The notes beneath the pieces are model-generated. The model was not told the origin of the DNA. It saw nothing but the letters and a program-made list of their open reading frames with translations, and searched no databases. Below are positions 7,254-14,663 of a stretch of 19,720 nt of DNA, in pieces. The position numbers and the translations under genes are program-made. Where the stretch lies: NCBI GenBank assembly GCA_964634755.1, contig CAZWJH010000047.1, positions 1-19,720 of the forward strand, given 5' to 3'. Each line of letters begins with the position of its first letter. Positions within the stretch are counted from its first letter, which is position 1. This DNA comes from JALXDT01 sp964634755. GTDB taxonomy: Bacteria; Acidobacteriota; Aminicenantia; JAMOAD01.

Positions 7254-8383
7254 TTTACGATTCTTGGTATCTCGGGAGATAATCTTGAAATAATTTCATA
7301 ATTTATTGTCCCAATCTTTTCAGCCCAATCGTCAGCACTAATGATTTCCTTTCCATCTCTTCCGATTAGTGTAACCTTTTCTTCACTGTTTACACTTTTT
7401 ATGTGAGAAACATCTACCAAAACAATATTCATACAAACTCTACCTCTTATAGGAACTCTCTCTCCTTTTATTAAAAAATAGCCAGTATTTGAAAGTTTTC
7501 GGTCAATACCATCAAAATATCCTACAGGCAAAACAGCTATTTTAGTTTTTTGAGTAGTTTTATAAGTTAAACCATAGCTTATAAAACTTCCTTTTTTTAG
7601 GGTTTTGATCTGAGCTACCTTTGTATAAAATGATAATACACGCTTAAGTTCAAGCTCATTTTTATATTTTAATAAAAAGGAAAGGTGAGTTTCTTTTGAT
7701 GGCCAGTAACCATATGCACTAATACCAACCCTTACAAAATCAAGATGTGTTTTTGGAAAAAGAAGAGTTGAAGCGGAGCAGGAGAAGTGTTTTAAAGGAG
7801 AAAAACCATCATTTTTTATTAATTTACAAAATGAATTAAATCTTTTCAACTGATATTCGGCATAGCTGTGATCCGTCGTATCTTCTATATTTGCAAAGTG
7901 TGAAGATACAGCTTCAAACTTTGCATATTCTATTTTTTTCAAAACTTTTTTAAAAAACTTCCAATCCTTTTTCTCAATTCCCTGCCGCCCTGTTCCAGTT
8001 TCAAGTTTCAAATGAAAGTATGCTTTCTTCTTTATTTTCTTTGCTTTCTTATCAAGCTCAAAAATATAGGAAGGCTCGTAAACCGTAAATCTAACATTAT
8101 TTTTTATTCCTTCCTCTATGAGTCCTCTTTCCACATATCCTAAAATCAAAATTTCTTTCTTAACCCCAAGCTTTCTTAACTTAATAGCTTCCTCAATACT
8201 GTTAACTCCATACCAATCCACAAGATTGCTTTTTTCAGTGATTTTTACTACTTGCTCAATTCCATGCCCATAAGCATTAGCTTTTACTACAAAAATCACC
8301 TTTGATTTCTTTTTCACAAGAGAACGAATTAAACTCAAATTATGCAAAAGGGCTTTGCTATCTACTTCTATCCATTTTAACAT
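7250..8383 (-). CDS. alr: Alanine racemase
   Basis: A PLP-dependent enzyme that interconverts L- and D-alanine, giving D-alanine for peptidoglycan; cytoplasmic. At 377 aa it has full family length. The N-terminal PLP barrel begins WIEVDSKALLHNLSLIR and holds the PLP lysine in FVVKANAYGHG (Lys34). Further barrel motifs are LKLETGTGRQG (125-135) and VSSHFANIED (159-168). The C-terminal beta domain holds the second catalytic base in FISYGLTYKT (Tyr270), then VLPVGYFDG (284-292), RVCMNIVLVDVS (315-326) and the closing TINYEIISRLSPEIPRI. Both catalytic residues are present, so the enzyme should be active. No strong ribosome-binding site precedes the ATG. It is the first gene of a three-gene unit with ATGA overlaps. 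Confidence 0.95.
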   Translation of the reverse strand: MLKWIEVDSKALLHNLSLIRSLVKKKSKVIFVVKANAYGHGIEQVVKITEKSNLVDWYGVNSIEEAIKLRKLGVKKEILILGYVERGLIEEGIKNNVRFTVYEPSYIFELDKKAKKIKKKAYFHLKLETGTGRQGIEKKDWKFFKKVLKKIEYAKFEAVSSHFANIEDTTDHSYAEYQLKRFNSFCKLIKNDGFSPLKHFSCSASTLLFPKTHLDFVRVGISAYGYWPSKETHLSFLLKYKNELELKRVLSFYTKVAQIKTLKKGSFISYGLTYKTTQKTKIAVLPVGYFDGIDRKLSNTGYFLIKGERVPIRGRVCMNIVLVDVSHIKSVNSEEKVTLIGRDGKEIISADDWAEKIGTINYEIISRLSPEIPRIVK

Positions 8384-8414
8384 TATTTCTTATTTTATCA
8401 GAGAATAAATTTTT

Positions 8415-8442
8415 TTTATAGATAAAGTAAAAGATAAATCAA
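8415..8442 (-). promoter_or_regulatory. Possible promoter upstream of alr
   Basis: On the minus strand TTGATT (8442-8437), a 16-base spacer and TATAAA (8420-8415) lie in the 65-base gap between fba and alr. Expected transcription start is about 8408, giving a leader of roughly 25 nt. I see no terminator hairpin in this gap, so read-through from fba is also possible. Confidence 0.4.
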
Positions 8443-8448
8443 TAATTC

Positions 8449-9441
8449 TTATGCTTTACCTGCACTTCCTAATACATTTATGTTTTTGTGTTTATAAAGT
8501 TCCTTTAAAGCTTCCCTTGCAGGGCCCAAATACTTTCGGGGGTCAAAAACCTCCGGATGCTCTGCAAGATACTTTCTTATTGCTGCTGTCATGGCAAGTC
8601 TTCCATCAGAATCTATATTGATTTTGCAAACAGCGGATTTTGCAGCTTTTCTTAGCTGATCCTCTGGAATTCCAATAGCATCCTTTAAGTTTCCTCCATA
8701 CTGATTTATTATTTTAACCAAATCCTGAGGAACCGATGAAGAACCGTGTAAAACTATAGGAAAGCCGGGAAGCCTCTTTTCTACTTCTTCCAAAATATCA
8801 AATCTAAGAGGAGGAGGAACAAGGACGCCATTTTTATCCCTTGTACAGATTTCAGGTTTAAATTTATTTGCCCCATGGGATGTCCCGATTGAAATAGCAA
8901 GTGAATCCACACCGGTTTTGCTTACAAAATCCTCAACTTCCTCAGGTTTTGTATATGTTGACCTTTCAGCGGAAACTTCATCTTCTATCCCTGCAAGAAC
9001 GCCAAGCTCTCCCTCAACGGTTACATCAAACTGGTGAGCATAATCCACAACCTTTTTAGTCAAAGCAACATTTTCATAATAGGGAAGATGGGAACCATCA
9101 ATCATAACAGAAGAAAACCCCATATCAATAGCATCTTTGCATAATTCAAAACTGTCTCCATGGTCAAGGTGAAGTGCTATTGGAATTTCATAACCCAACT
9201 CTTCAGCATATTTTACAGCTCCTTCTGCCATATACCTTAAAATAGTTTTATTAGCATAATTTCTCGCACCCTTTGAAACCTGCAAAATAACAGGGGATTT
9301 TGTTTCAACACAGGCAGCAACAATTGCCTGAAGTTGTTCCATATTGTTAAAATTATAAGCCGGAATAGCATAACCACCTTCCATTGCTTTTTTAAACATC
9401 TCCCTTGTGTTAACAAGGCCTAAATCTTTATAATTTATCAT
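8449..9441 (-). CDS. fba: Class II fructose-1,6-bisphosphate aldolase
   Basis: This zinc-dependent enzyme splits fructose-1,6-bisphosphate into glyceraldehyde-3-phosphate and dihydroxyacetone phosphate (glycolysis) and runs in reverse in gluconeogenesis. From the ATG at 9441 it is 330 aa. Motifs in order are AIPAYNFNN (25-33), IALHLDHGDSF (88-98, with catalytic Asp93 and zinc ligand His94), SVMIDGSHLPYYENV (111-125), VEGELGVLAG (142-151), AISIGTSHGANKF (182-194, zinc ligand His189) and PIVLHGSSSVP (228-238, zinc ligand His232). A GTG six bases upstream (9447) is in frame, but the ATG at 9441 sits 5 nt after a strong GGGAGG and is preferred. The gene is transcribed divergently from cstA. Confidence 0.95.
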   Translation of the reverse strand: MINYKDLGLVNTREMFKKAMEGGYAIPAYNFNNMEQLQAIVAACVETKSPVILQVSKGARNYANKTILRYMAEGAVKYAEELGYEIPIALHLDHGDSFELCKDAIDMGFSSVMIDGSHLPYYENVALTKKVVDYAHQFDVTVEGELGVLAGIEDEVSAERSTYTKPEEVEDFVSKTGVDSLAISIGTSHGANKFKPEICTRDKNGVLVPPPLRFDILEEVEKRLPGFPIVLHGSSSVPQDLVKIINQYGGNLKDAIGIPEDQLRKAAKSAVCKINIDSDGRLAMTAAIRKYLAEHPEVFDPRKYLGPAREALKELYKHKNINVLGSAGKA

Positions 9442-9468
9442 CTCCACCTCCCATATGTAATAATAAAA

Positions 9469-9497
9469 ATCCTATCACATAGAAAAAATATTATCAA
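9469..9497 (-). promoter_or_regulatory. Sigma70-type promoter for fba
   Basis: On the minus strand TTGATA (9497-9492), 17 bases and TAGGAT (9474-9469). Expected start is about 9462, leaving a short leader of about 20 nt that includes the GGGAGG ribosome-binding site. Confidence 0.55.
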
Positions 9498-9505
9498 TTT
9501 GGCTA

Positions 9506-9534
9506 TTGAAGGGGACGATAGAAAGATATATAAT
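9506..9534 (+). promoter_or_regulatory. Sigma70-type promoter for cstA
   Basis: TTGAAG (9506-9511), a 17-base spacer and a perfect TATAAT (9529-9534). Expected start is about 9541, just before the GGAGGG ribosome-binding site at 9550. The element lies back to back with the fba promoter; the two -35 boxes are only 8 bases apart. Confidence 0.7.
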
Positions 9535-9559
9535 TTTTATTATATTTACGGAGGGAAAA

Positions 9560-11221
9560 ATGAATTCATTCTGGATTTTACTCTTGGGGATCATTTGGTA
9601 TGTTCTCATCTATTTCGTATATGGAAAGATACTTGATAAAAGAATAATTAATCCCCATAATTCAAGAAAAACTCCTGCTCATCGACTAAAAGATGGTGTG
9701 GATTATGTTCCCTCTCCCACTCCTGTTCTCTTTGGGCATCACTTTTCTTCAATAGCAGGGGCAGGTCCCATAGTAGGTCCGATATTAGCCTATGCCCTTT
9801 TCGGATGGGGAGCAGCTCTTCTGTGGATTCTACTGGGAACAGCTTTCATCGGAATAACCCATGATTACTTTTCTTTAATGACATCAGTAAGAAATGATGG
9901 GGTCAGCATAACAGAAATTTCAGAGAAAACAATTTCCCCCACAGCAAAGTGGATGTTTTCAATCTTTGTATGGCTCAGCCTTGTTCTTATTATAGCTGTT
10001 TTTGCTGTAATTACAGCGAAAACCCTCGAATCAAAGCCTGAAATTGCAGTACCAACTCTCGGACTTATTGTTCTTGCAATACTTTTCGGACTGGTGGTAT
10101 ATAGGTTAAAGTGGAAGCTTATCCCCTCAACAATAATAGCTTGGATAATTCTGTTTTTTCTTGTAGATCTTGGATACAAATATCCCATAGTTGCATCTTA
10201 CAATACATGGTTTTATGTATTTTTAATATACTCTTTTATTGCTTCCTCAATCCCGGTTTGGTTATTGCTTCAACCAAGAGATTATTTAAGCATGACAATT
10301 CTTTTTGCAGGGCTTTTTATAGGATATTTGGGAATGTTTATTTTGCACCCTCATATAAATGGTCCGGTACATACCACTTTTATCTCAAACGGGACACCTC
10401 TAGTCCCCATGTTATTTGTAATAATAGCTTGCGGTGCCATATCAGGATTTCATTCACTTGTAGCCTCCGGAACAACTGCAAAACAATTGGATAAAGAGAA
10501 ACACGGAAGAATAATAGGTGTTGGCGGAATGATTTCCGAAGGTGTTTTAGCCCTTCTTGTTTTAATGTTGGTTGCTTCAGCTCTCTTCTGGAAAAATGCT
10601 CCCTCAGGGCTTGGAGATTTTGTTTTTCAAAATCTGATGAAAAAAGGTCCTATAGTAACATTCGGGAATGGGTTCGGAAGAGCCGCTTCATCTCTGGGAA
10701 TCCCTCTAAATATAGGGATAGCTTTTGGTATATTAATGCTAAATGCATTTGTCTTAACAACACTGGATACTGCCGTAAGATTAAGCAGATTTGTGTTTCA
10801 GGAAGCTCTCGTTAAAAAGAATAAAATTTTATCTAACAGATGGATTGCCGGTTTTATAGGTGTGTTTTTTGCGTATATATTAGCTGCTACTAAAAGCTGG
10901 AATGTGATATGGCCAATATTCGGAAGCGCAAACCAGCTAATAGCAGCTCTTTCTCTATTCACAGTAACAGCATACTTTGTGGGTTACAAAAAACCAAAAC
11001 TTTATAGTTTTATTCCTGCAATTTTTATGTGGATTGTAACCGAAGCAGCACTTCTTTATCTTCTTTTTTTTAATTATATTAAGGGATTCGGAAAAAATTT
11101 AGGTGATTCAATTCTATCTTCTGTTGCTATAATTTTAGTAATTTTAGGAGGGATAGTCGGAATTGAAGCAATAAGGGCAATCAATAAAAAGGATAAAATT
11201 TTTAATTCAAAAGAACAATAA
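9560..11221 (+). CDS. cstA: Carbon starvation protein CstA family transporter
   Basis: A polytopic inner-membrane protein of 553 aa with about 15 hydrophobic segments. The CstA/BtsT family is linked to uptake of peptides and, for BtsT, pyruvate. The N-terminal signature is clear: KILDKRIINP (23-32), DGVDYVPSPTPVLFGHHFSS (45-64), IAGAGPIVGPILA (65-77), FGWGAALLWILLGTAFIG (81-98) and THDYFSLMTSVRNDG (100-114). Later landmarks include SSIPVWLLLQPRDYLS, ACGAISGFHSLVASGT, LNAFVLTTLDTAVRLSR and WPIFGSANQLIAALSL. It is shorter than the roughly 700-aa enterobacterial CstA. A same-frame TTG at 9506 would add 18 residues, but that TTG is the -35 box; the ATG at 9560 with GGAGGG just upstream is the real start. 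The exporter gene follows after 27 bases. Confidence 0.93.
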   Translation: MNSFWILLLGIIWYVLIYFVYGKILDKRIINPHNSRKTPAHRLKDGVDYVPSPTPVLFGHHFSSIAGAGPIVGPILAYALFGWGAALLWILLGTAFIGITHDYFSLMTSVRNDGVSITEISEKTISPTAKWMFSIFVWLSLVLIIAVFAVITAKTLESKPEIAVPTLGLIVLAILFGLVVYRLKWKLIPSTIIAWIILFFLVDLGYKYPIVASYNTWFYVFLIYSFIASSIPVWLLLQPRDYLSMTILFAGLFIGYLGMFILHPHINGPVHTTFISNGTPLVPMLFVIIACGAISGFHSLVASGTTAKQLDKEKHGRIIGVGGMISEGVLALLVLMLVASALFWKNAPSGLGDFVFQNLMKKGPIVTFGNGFGRAASSLGIPLNIGIAFGILMLNAFVLTTLDTAVRLSRFVFQEALVKKNKILSNRWIAGFIGVFFAYILAATKSWNVIWPIFGSANQLIAALSLFTVTAYFVGYKKPKLYSFIPAIFMWIVTEAALLYLLFFNYIKGFGKNLGDSILSSVAIILVILGGIVGIEAIRAINKKDKIFNSKEQ

Positions 11222-11248
11222 GATTATTTACCTGTTATTTCGAAGATT

Positions 11249-12058
11249 ATGGAATTGATTTTAATAATTGTTCTTTTTTTATCATCGCTTTTAGCTGCTC
11301 TTTTTGGAATAGGAGGAGGATCCCTTTACACTCCTATTCAAATATGGCTCGGTGTTCCCTTTAAAGAAGCCTCTTCATTATCACTTTTTTTAATTTTAAT
11401 CACATCATTTTCCTCAACTATAGTTTACAGAAAGGCCCATAAAGTTGATTGGAAGTTGGCAATGGCTTTGGAAATACCAACAGCAGCAGGAGCTTTTCTC
11501 GGGGGCTTTTTTTCTCACCTATTCTCCAATACTTTTTTAAGCTTTTTTCTTATTGTTATTTTAATTTTATCGGGAATCTTTATGATTCTCTCAGCCAAAA
11601 CAAAGGGGACTTATTCTTTTAAACTCAAAGAGATTAAAAATAAAAAATGGTTCTGGAAGAGGAAATGGAAGGAGAACGGGAAAGAGCTTTTTTATTATGT
11701 TGATATTAGGATTGCTGTTCCTATTATGTTTTCTGTGGGAATAATAATCAGTATACTCGGGATTAGCGGAGGGGTGTTTAAAGTTCCTATTATGATTGGC
11801 TTTTTTAAAATCCCCCTTCCGATTGCGATAGGTTCGAGTGCTTTGATGGTTGGGATAAGTGCAGCCTCAGGCTTTTTAGGACATGCGACAATCGGTAATG
11901 TTAACTGGCATAATATCTTAATTCTTTTTATCCCAGTTTTTATAGGAGCCCGGTTAGGAAGTCATCTCTCCTCTCACACAAAGGCTGAAAAAATAAAAGA
12001 ATATTATGGCTATTTTCTTTTTGGAGTGGCTTTTATCACTTTTCTAAAAATAATATAA
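11249..12058 (+). CDS. TauE/SafE family membrane protein (putative anion exporter)
   Basis: A 269-aa inner-membrane protein with about eight hydrophobic segments in two related halves, as in the TauE/SafE family, whose members are linked to export of sulfite, sulfoacetate and other organic or inorganic anions. The first half holds LAALFGIGGGSLYTPIQIWL (15-34) and the second ISILGISGGVFKVPIMIG (about 167-184), the duplicated Gly-rich loop of the family. A charged cytoplasmic loop (about 126-150, rich in Lys and Trp) separates the halves. GSSALMVGISAASGFLGHAT is also typical. It starts 27 bases after cstA in the same direction and is probably on the same transcript; no good ribosome-binding site is visible. 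The substrate cannot be told from the sequence. Confidence 0.88.
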   Translation: MELILIIVLFLSSLLAALFGIGGGSLYTPIQIWLGVPFKEASSLSLFLILITSFSSTIVYRKAHKVDWKLAMALEIPTAAGAFLGGFFSHLFSNTFLSFFLIVILILSGIFMILSAKTKGTYSFKLKEIKNKKWFWKRKWKENGKELFYYVDIRIAVPIMFSVGIIISILGISGGVFKVPIMIGFFKIPLPIAIGSSALMVGISAASGFLGHATIGNVNWHNILILFIPVFIGARLGSHLSSHTKAEKIKEYYGYFLFGVAFITFLKII

Positions 12059-12064
12059 AAAGAA

Positions 12065-12103
12065 AAAGGGGCTGCAGGCCTTCAAAGAGCCTGCAGCCCC
12101 TTT
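12065..12103. terminator. Intrinsic terminator between convergent genes, probably bidirectional
   Basis: A perfect 15-bp inverted repeat (12065-12079 pairing with 12089-12103) around a 9-base loop, with a GC-rich core of GGGGCTGCAGGC. On the minus strand the stem is followed by TTTTTCT, a good U-tract ending the FecR-domain gene side. On the plus strand it is followed by TTT only, so it ends the cstA-exporter transcript as a strong hairpin with a short U-run. Confidence 0.85.
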
Positions 12104-12135
12104 GATCTATTTAAAAGTTGATCAGGATTTATACA

Positions 12136-14415
12136 TTAATCTCTCTTTTTAAAAGTAGAATGTGATGATGAGGAAGAAGATGATGAAGAGTGGGAAGAAA
12201 AGCTTGAGCTTGAAGAAGAACTTGAAGAAGAAAATGCTCTTGATCTTGTCCAGGAGGAAGAGCTTCTCGAGGTTGTTTTATAGCTTTTTGGAGAATAGTA
12301 AAAACCACTGTTTGTTCTTGAAGAATAGCTTCTCGGAGAAAAGTAAGAGCTGTAAGATTTCTTGTTATAATAAGAGGGTGTGCTTTTTCGAGAAGAGTAA
12401 GCTTTGCTTTTGAACCTGCTCCAAAAACTTCCGCTATTGCTCGCCCCATAAGAATACTTTTTATAGGAGCTTCTACTTGAATATGATGAGCCATTAGAAT
12501 AATACTTGTAAGGTTTATAAGAATTATTGGATGAAGAATAATATTTTTTTGAACCTGAATAATAGCTTCTGTAATTTTTACTATAACTATTCCCCTTTGA
12601 AGAATAATAGTTATTATAAGAGGAAGAATCTCCCGAATAGGTTTTATATCTGCTCTTTCTATTGTATCTTGAATAAAAGCCACCTCCATAATACTTATTC
12701 TTTCTGTAAGTTCTTGTTGAGTATCTTCCGCTCTCATACGGATCTGAAGATGAGTTATAACTGTTTCCGCTATAATAGGAAGAGTAGTAATCTTCTTTTT
12801 TCTTCTTCTTTATCTTTTTCTTTCCACTTGAAGAACTTGAAGAGGATGAGGAACTAACTGTCTTACTCCCCGTAAAAGTCCTCTTCTTTATAACTTTTTT
12901 AGAAGAGGACGAGCCTTTTGTGGAAGAGGATGAAGTAGTCTCCACGGTAGAACCGCTTTTCTTTTTTATTACTCTGTAATGGGAGCCCGTAGTAGAATAA
13001 GTGGATTTTCTTATAACTTTTCCCGAACTTCCGCTCTTTCCTTTTATAGAAAATGAACTTTCTCTTATTGTTGTTATTTTTCTATAAGTTGATGCAGGTT
13101 TTACAATTTTCACATTTGAACCTTTATACTTTAAAGAGCTGGCCTTTATTACCGGAGTGTAGCTTCTTTTCAAAATCACCTTATTTCCGACTCTAACCTT
13201 CCTCAAAGATTGGACAGCGGAAGGCTGAGCACCAATAGGTCTCAAACTCACCCTCTTTAAAGAAGCACTTCTCAATACTCCTGTGTTTATTGCAACTCTC
13301 GAAATATTTCTTGCCATAAGGGAACTCTTTTTCAAAACAACCACCGATCTTGCCATAAGCGGAATTCTTCTGTAATTTCTTACCCAAACATTGTTTATTA
13401 CAATTACAGGTCTTCCGTACCAATCAATGGGAGCCCAACCAATATAATCACCATACCAGAACCAGTCAACCCAGGCAGGTCCCCACATTGAACCGGGAGC
13501 CCATACCCAACCATAGACAGGATCCCAGATCCATCTTCCGTAATGATATGTATACCACCATGAATCATAGGAAACCCATGTCCATCCATAAGGATAAACC
13601 CATGTCCATCGTCCATTATAATAAGGTCTCCATGTTGAAACTACCCTTAATGGTCTCCAGCAGTATCCATAATCTCCTGTATAAACCCATCTTCCATTCT
13701 CATAAAAATCATCTTCGTATGAGGATAAAACTTCCGGAAGATAGCTGTTTTCATATCTATTTCTTCTTCTGTTTTCAATCCTTTCTCTAAATGTCTCATT
13801 TCTATAATCATTCCAGTTGTCAAATTCATCCTTTGATGAAGAATAGATGTACACCGGTCTTGATATAAATCTTCCATTATCAACTCTTATTTTTTGAGAT
13901 CTTCTTACATATCTTGAACCATCATCAGTGATAACCTCAGCTAACCCTTCTCTTACTATTACCTCTGTTGTACCAGAATACATATTAACCCTAATTAATC
14001 CACTATCAAGAGGAACAATTTCACCTTCTCTAAAATCAATAATAATATCTCCCTCTCTCGTAAAGTTCATAAGATCAAGATAGAGAGAACCCTGCCAGAT
14101 TTTAATCTTTAAGGTTTCCCCTCTTTTATCAATCTCAATTTTTGTTCCATAATCAAGTCTCAGATAATTTCCTCTCCCGAGATCAATTTCAACTCTTCCC
14201 TGCTCTGTTGCCACCCTGTCTCCATCGACAAGTGGTAAATTCACAGTTACATCTTCAAAGCCAAGATCAAAACCTCGCTGAACCATAACATCCCCCTGTA
14301 CATAGGACACTCTTACAGGTGGTTTTCCTCTATACTCATCATTCCTCTCGTAAGAGTAAACTCCTATTGTCAATATAAACAGGAAGACAATTATTAATGT
14401 CACACTTCTTTTCAT
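12136..14415 (-). CDS. FecR-domain secreted protein with Trp-rich repeats and a Ser/Tyr-rich tail
   Basis: A 759-aa secreted or surface protein. Residues 1-22 form a signal peptide. Residues about 30-185 read as a FecR-like beta domain (VSYVQGDVMVQRG, PLVDGDRVATEQGRVEIDL, IWQGSLYLDL, VPLDSGLIRVNMYSG, TEVIVREGLAEV). Residues about 240-335 hold a run of Trp/Tyr/Gly-rich units (GRWVYTGDYGYCWRP, GRWTWVYPYGWTWVSYDSWW, GRWIWDPVYGWVWAPGSMWG), the pattern of DUF6600-type proteins (family name from memory). From about 450 to the end the sequence is a disordered, very basic Ser/Tyr/Lys/Arg tail with poly-Ser runs and a KKKIKKKKK cluster. The start has AGGAGG 6 nt upstream. FecR domains elsewhere occur in sigma regulation and envelope proteins; no sigma factor lies nearby. 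The role is unknown. Confidence 0.8.
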   Translation of the reverse strand: MKRSVTLIIVFLFILTIGVYSYERNDEYRGKPPVRVSYVQGDVMVQRGFDLGFEDVTVNLPLVDGDRVATEQGRVEIDLGRGNYLRLDYGTKIEIDKRGETLKIKIWQGSLYLDLMNFTREGDIIIDFREGEIVPLDSGLIRVNMYSGTTEVIVREGLAEVITDDGSRYVRRSQKIRVDNGRFISRPVYIYSSSKDEFDNWNDYRNETFRERIENRRRNRYENSYLPEVLSSYEDDFYENGRWVYTGDYGYCWRPLRVVSTWRPYYNGRWTWVYPYGWTWVSYDSWWYTYHYGRWIWDPVYGWVWAPGSMWGPAWVDWFWYGDYIGWAPIDWYGRPVIVINNVWVRNYRRIPLMARSVVVLKKSSLMARNISRVAINTGVLRSASLKRVSLRPIGAQPSAVQSLRKVRVGNKVILKRSYTPVIKASSLKYKGSNVKIVKPASTYRKITTIRESSFSIKGKSGSSGKVIRKSTYSTTGSHYRVIKKKSGSTVETTSSSSTKGSSSSKKVIKKRTFTGSKTVSSSSSSSSSSGKKKIKKKKKEDYYSSYYSGNSYNSSSDPYESGRYSTRTYRKNKYYGGGFYSRYNRKSRYKTYSGDSSSYNNYYSSKGNSYSKNYRSYYSGSKKYYSSSNNSYKPYKYYSNGSSYSSRSSYKKYSYGASNSGSFWSRFKSKAYSSRKSTPSYYNKKSYSSYFSPRSYSSRTNSGFYYSPKSYKTTSRSSSSWTRSRAFSSSSSSSSSSFSSHSSSSSSSSSHSTFKKRD

Positions 14416-14469
14416 AGTGCACCTCCTAAAACTTAGTAAAAATAATTAGCAAGATTTATTCCAAAGCTA

Positions 14470-14495
14470 AAAGCTTTTAAATAAAAGGAAGCTTT
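14470..14495. repeat. Inverted repeat AAAGCTT in the FecR-domain gene leader region
   Basis: AAAGCTT (14470-14476) and AAGCTTT (14489-14495) are exact 7-base inverted copies around a 12-base AT-rich loop, with a further AAAGCT at 14463-14468. It lies in the 248-base divergent gap between the FecR-domain gene and the plus-strand propeller gene. It could be an operator or a leader hairpin; chance is possible in AT-rich DNA. I see no convincing full promoter in this gap. Confidence 0.3.
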
Positions 14496-14663
14496 CAAAT
14501 CTCTTGTTTTATGAAGGTATTTATTTTTTTACACCTGTAAGAAATTTATTACTTTGCTTGGTATTTAAATTATTTTTGTTAGATTTTCAAATTAAGTTAC
14601 TTCTTTACATTTTTAAAAAAGTCTGATAAAAAGTTACATAAATAATTTCCCAGTGAGGATGAA

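Noticed and set aside
9506..9559. Upstream TTG start for cstA adding 18 residues
   Set aside because: The TTG is the -35 box of a TTGAAG-N17-TATAAT promoter, and the ATG at 9560 has its own GGAGGG and matches the family N-terminus.
9865..10494. Two frames inside cstA (one per strand)
   Set aside because: They lie within a clearly identified transporter whose motifs continue through this region; no start signals.
12162..12240. Simple GAAGA/GATGA-type repeat as a tandem-repeat element or CRISPR-like array
   Set aside because: It is irregular coding repeat for poly-Ser; there are no spacers and no fixed repeat unit.
12129..12857. Long reading frames on both strands across the Ser-rich tail region
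   Set aside because: They are shadows of the repetitive AGAAGA/TCTTCT-type codons of the tail; none has a ribosome-binding site or recognisable protein features.
13193..13883. Several short frames inside the Trp-rich and FecR-domain part
   Set aside because: Compositionally odd (Cys-, Met- or Gly/His-rich) translations fully inside a well-supported gene in another frame.
14560..14625. Plus-strand promoter for the propeller gene (TTGGTA-N16-TAGATT or TTTACA-N17-TAAAAA)
   Set aside because: Both are partial matches in very AT-rich DNA and cannot be told apart from background.
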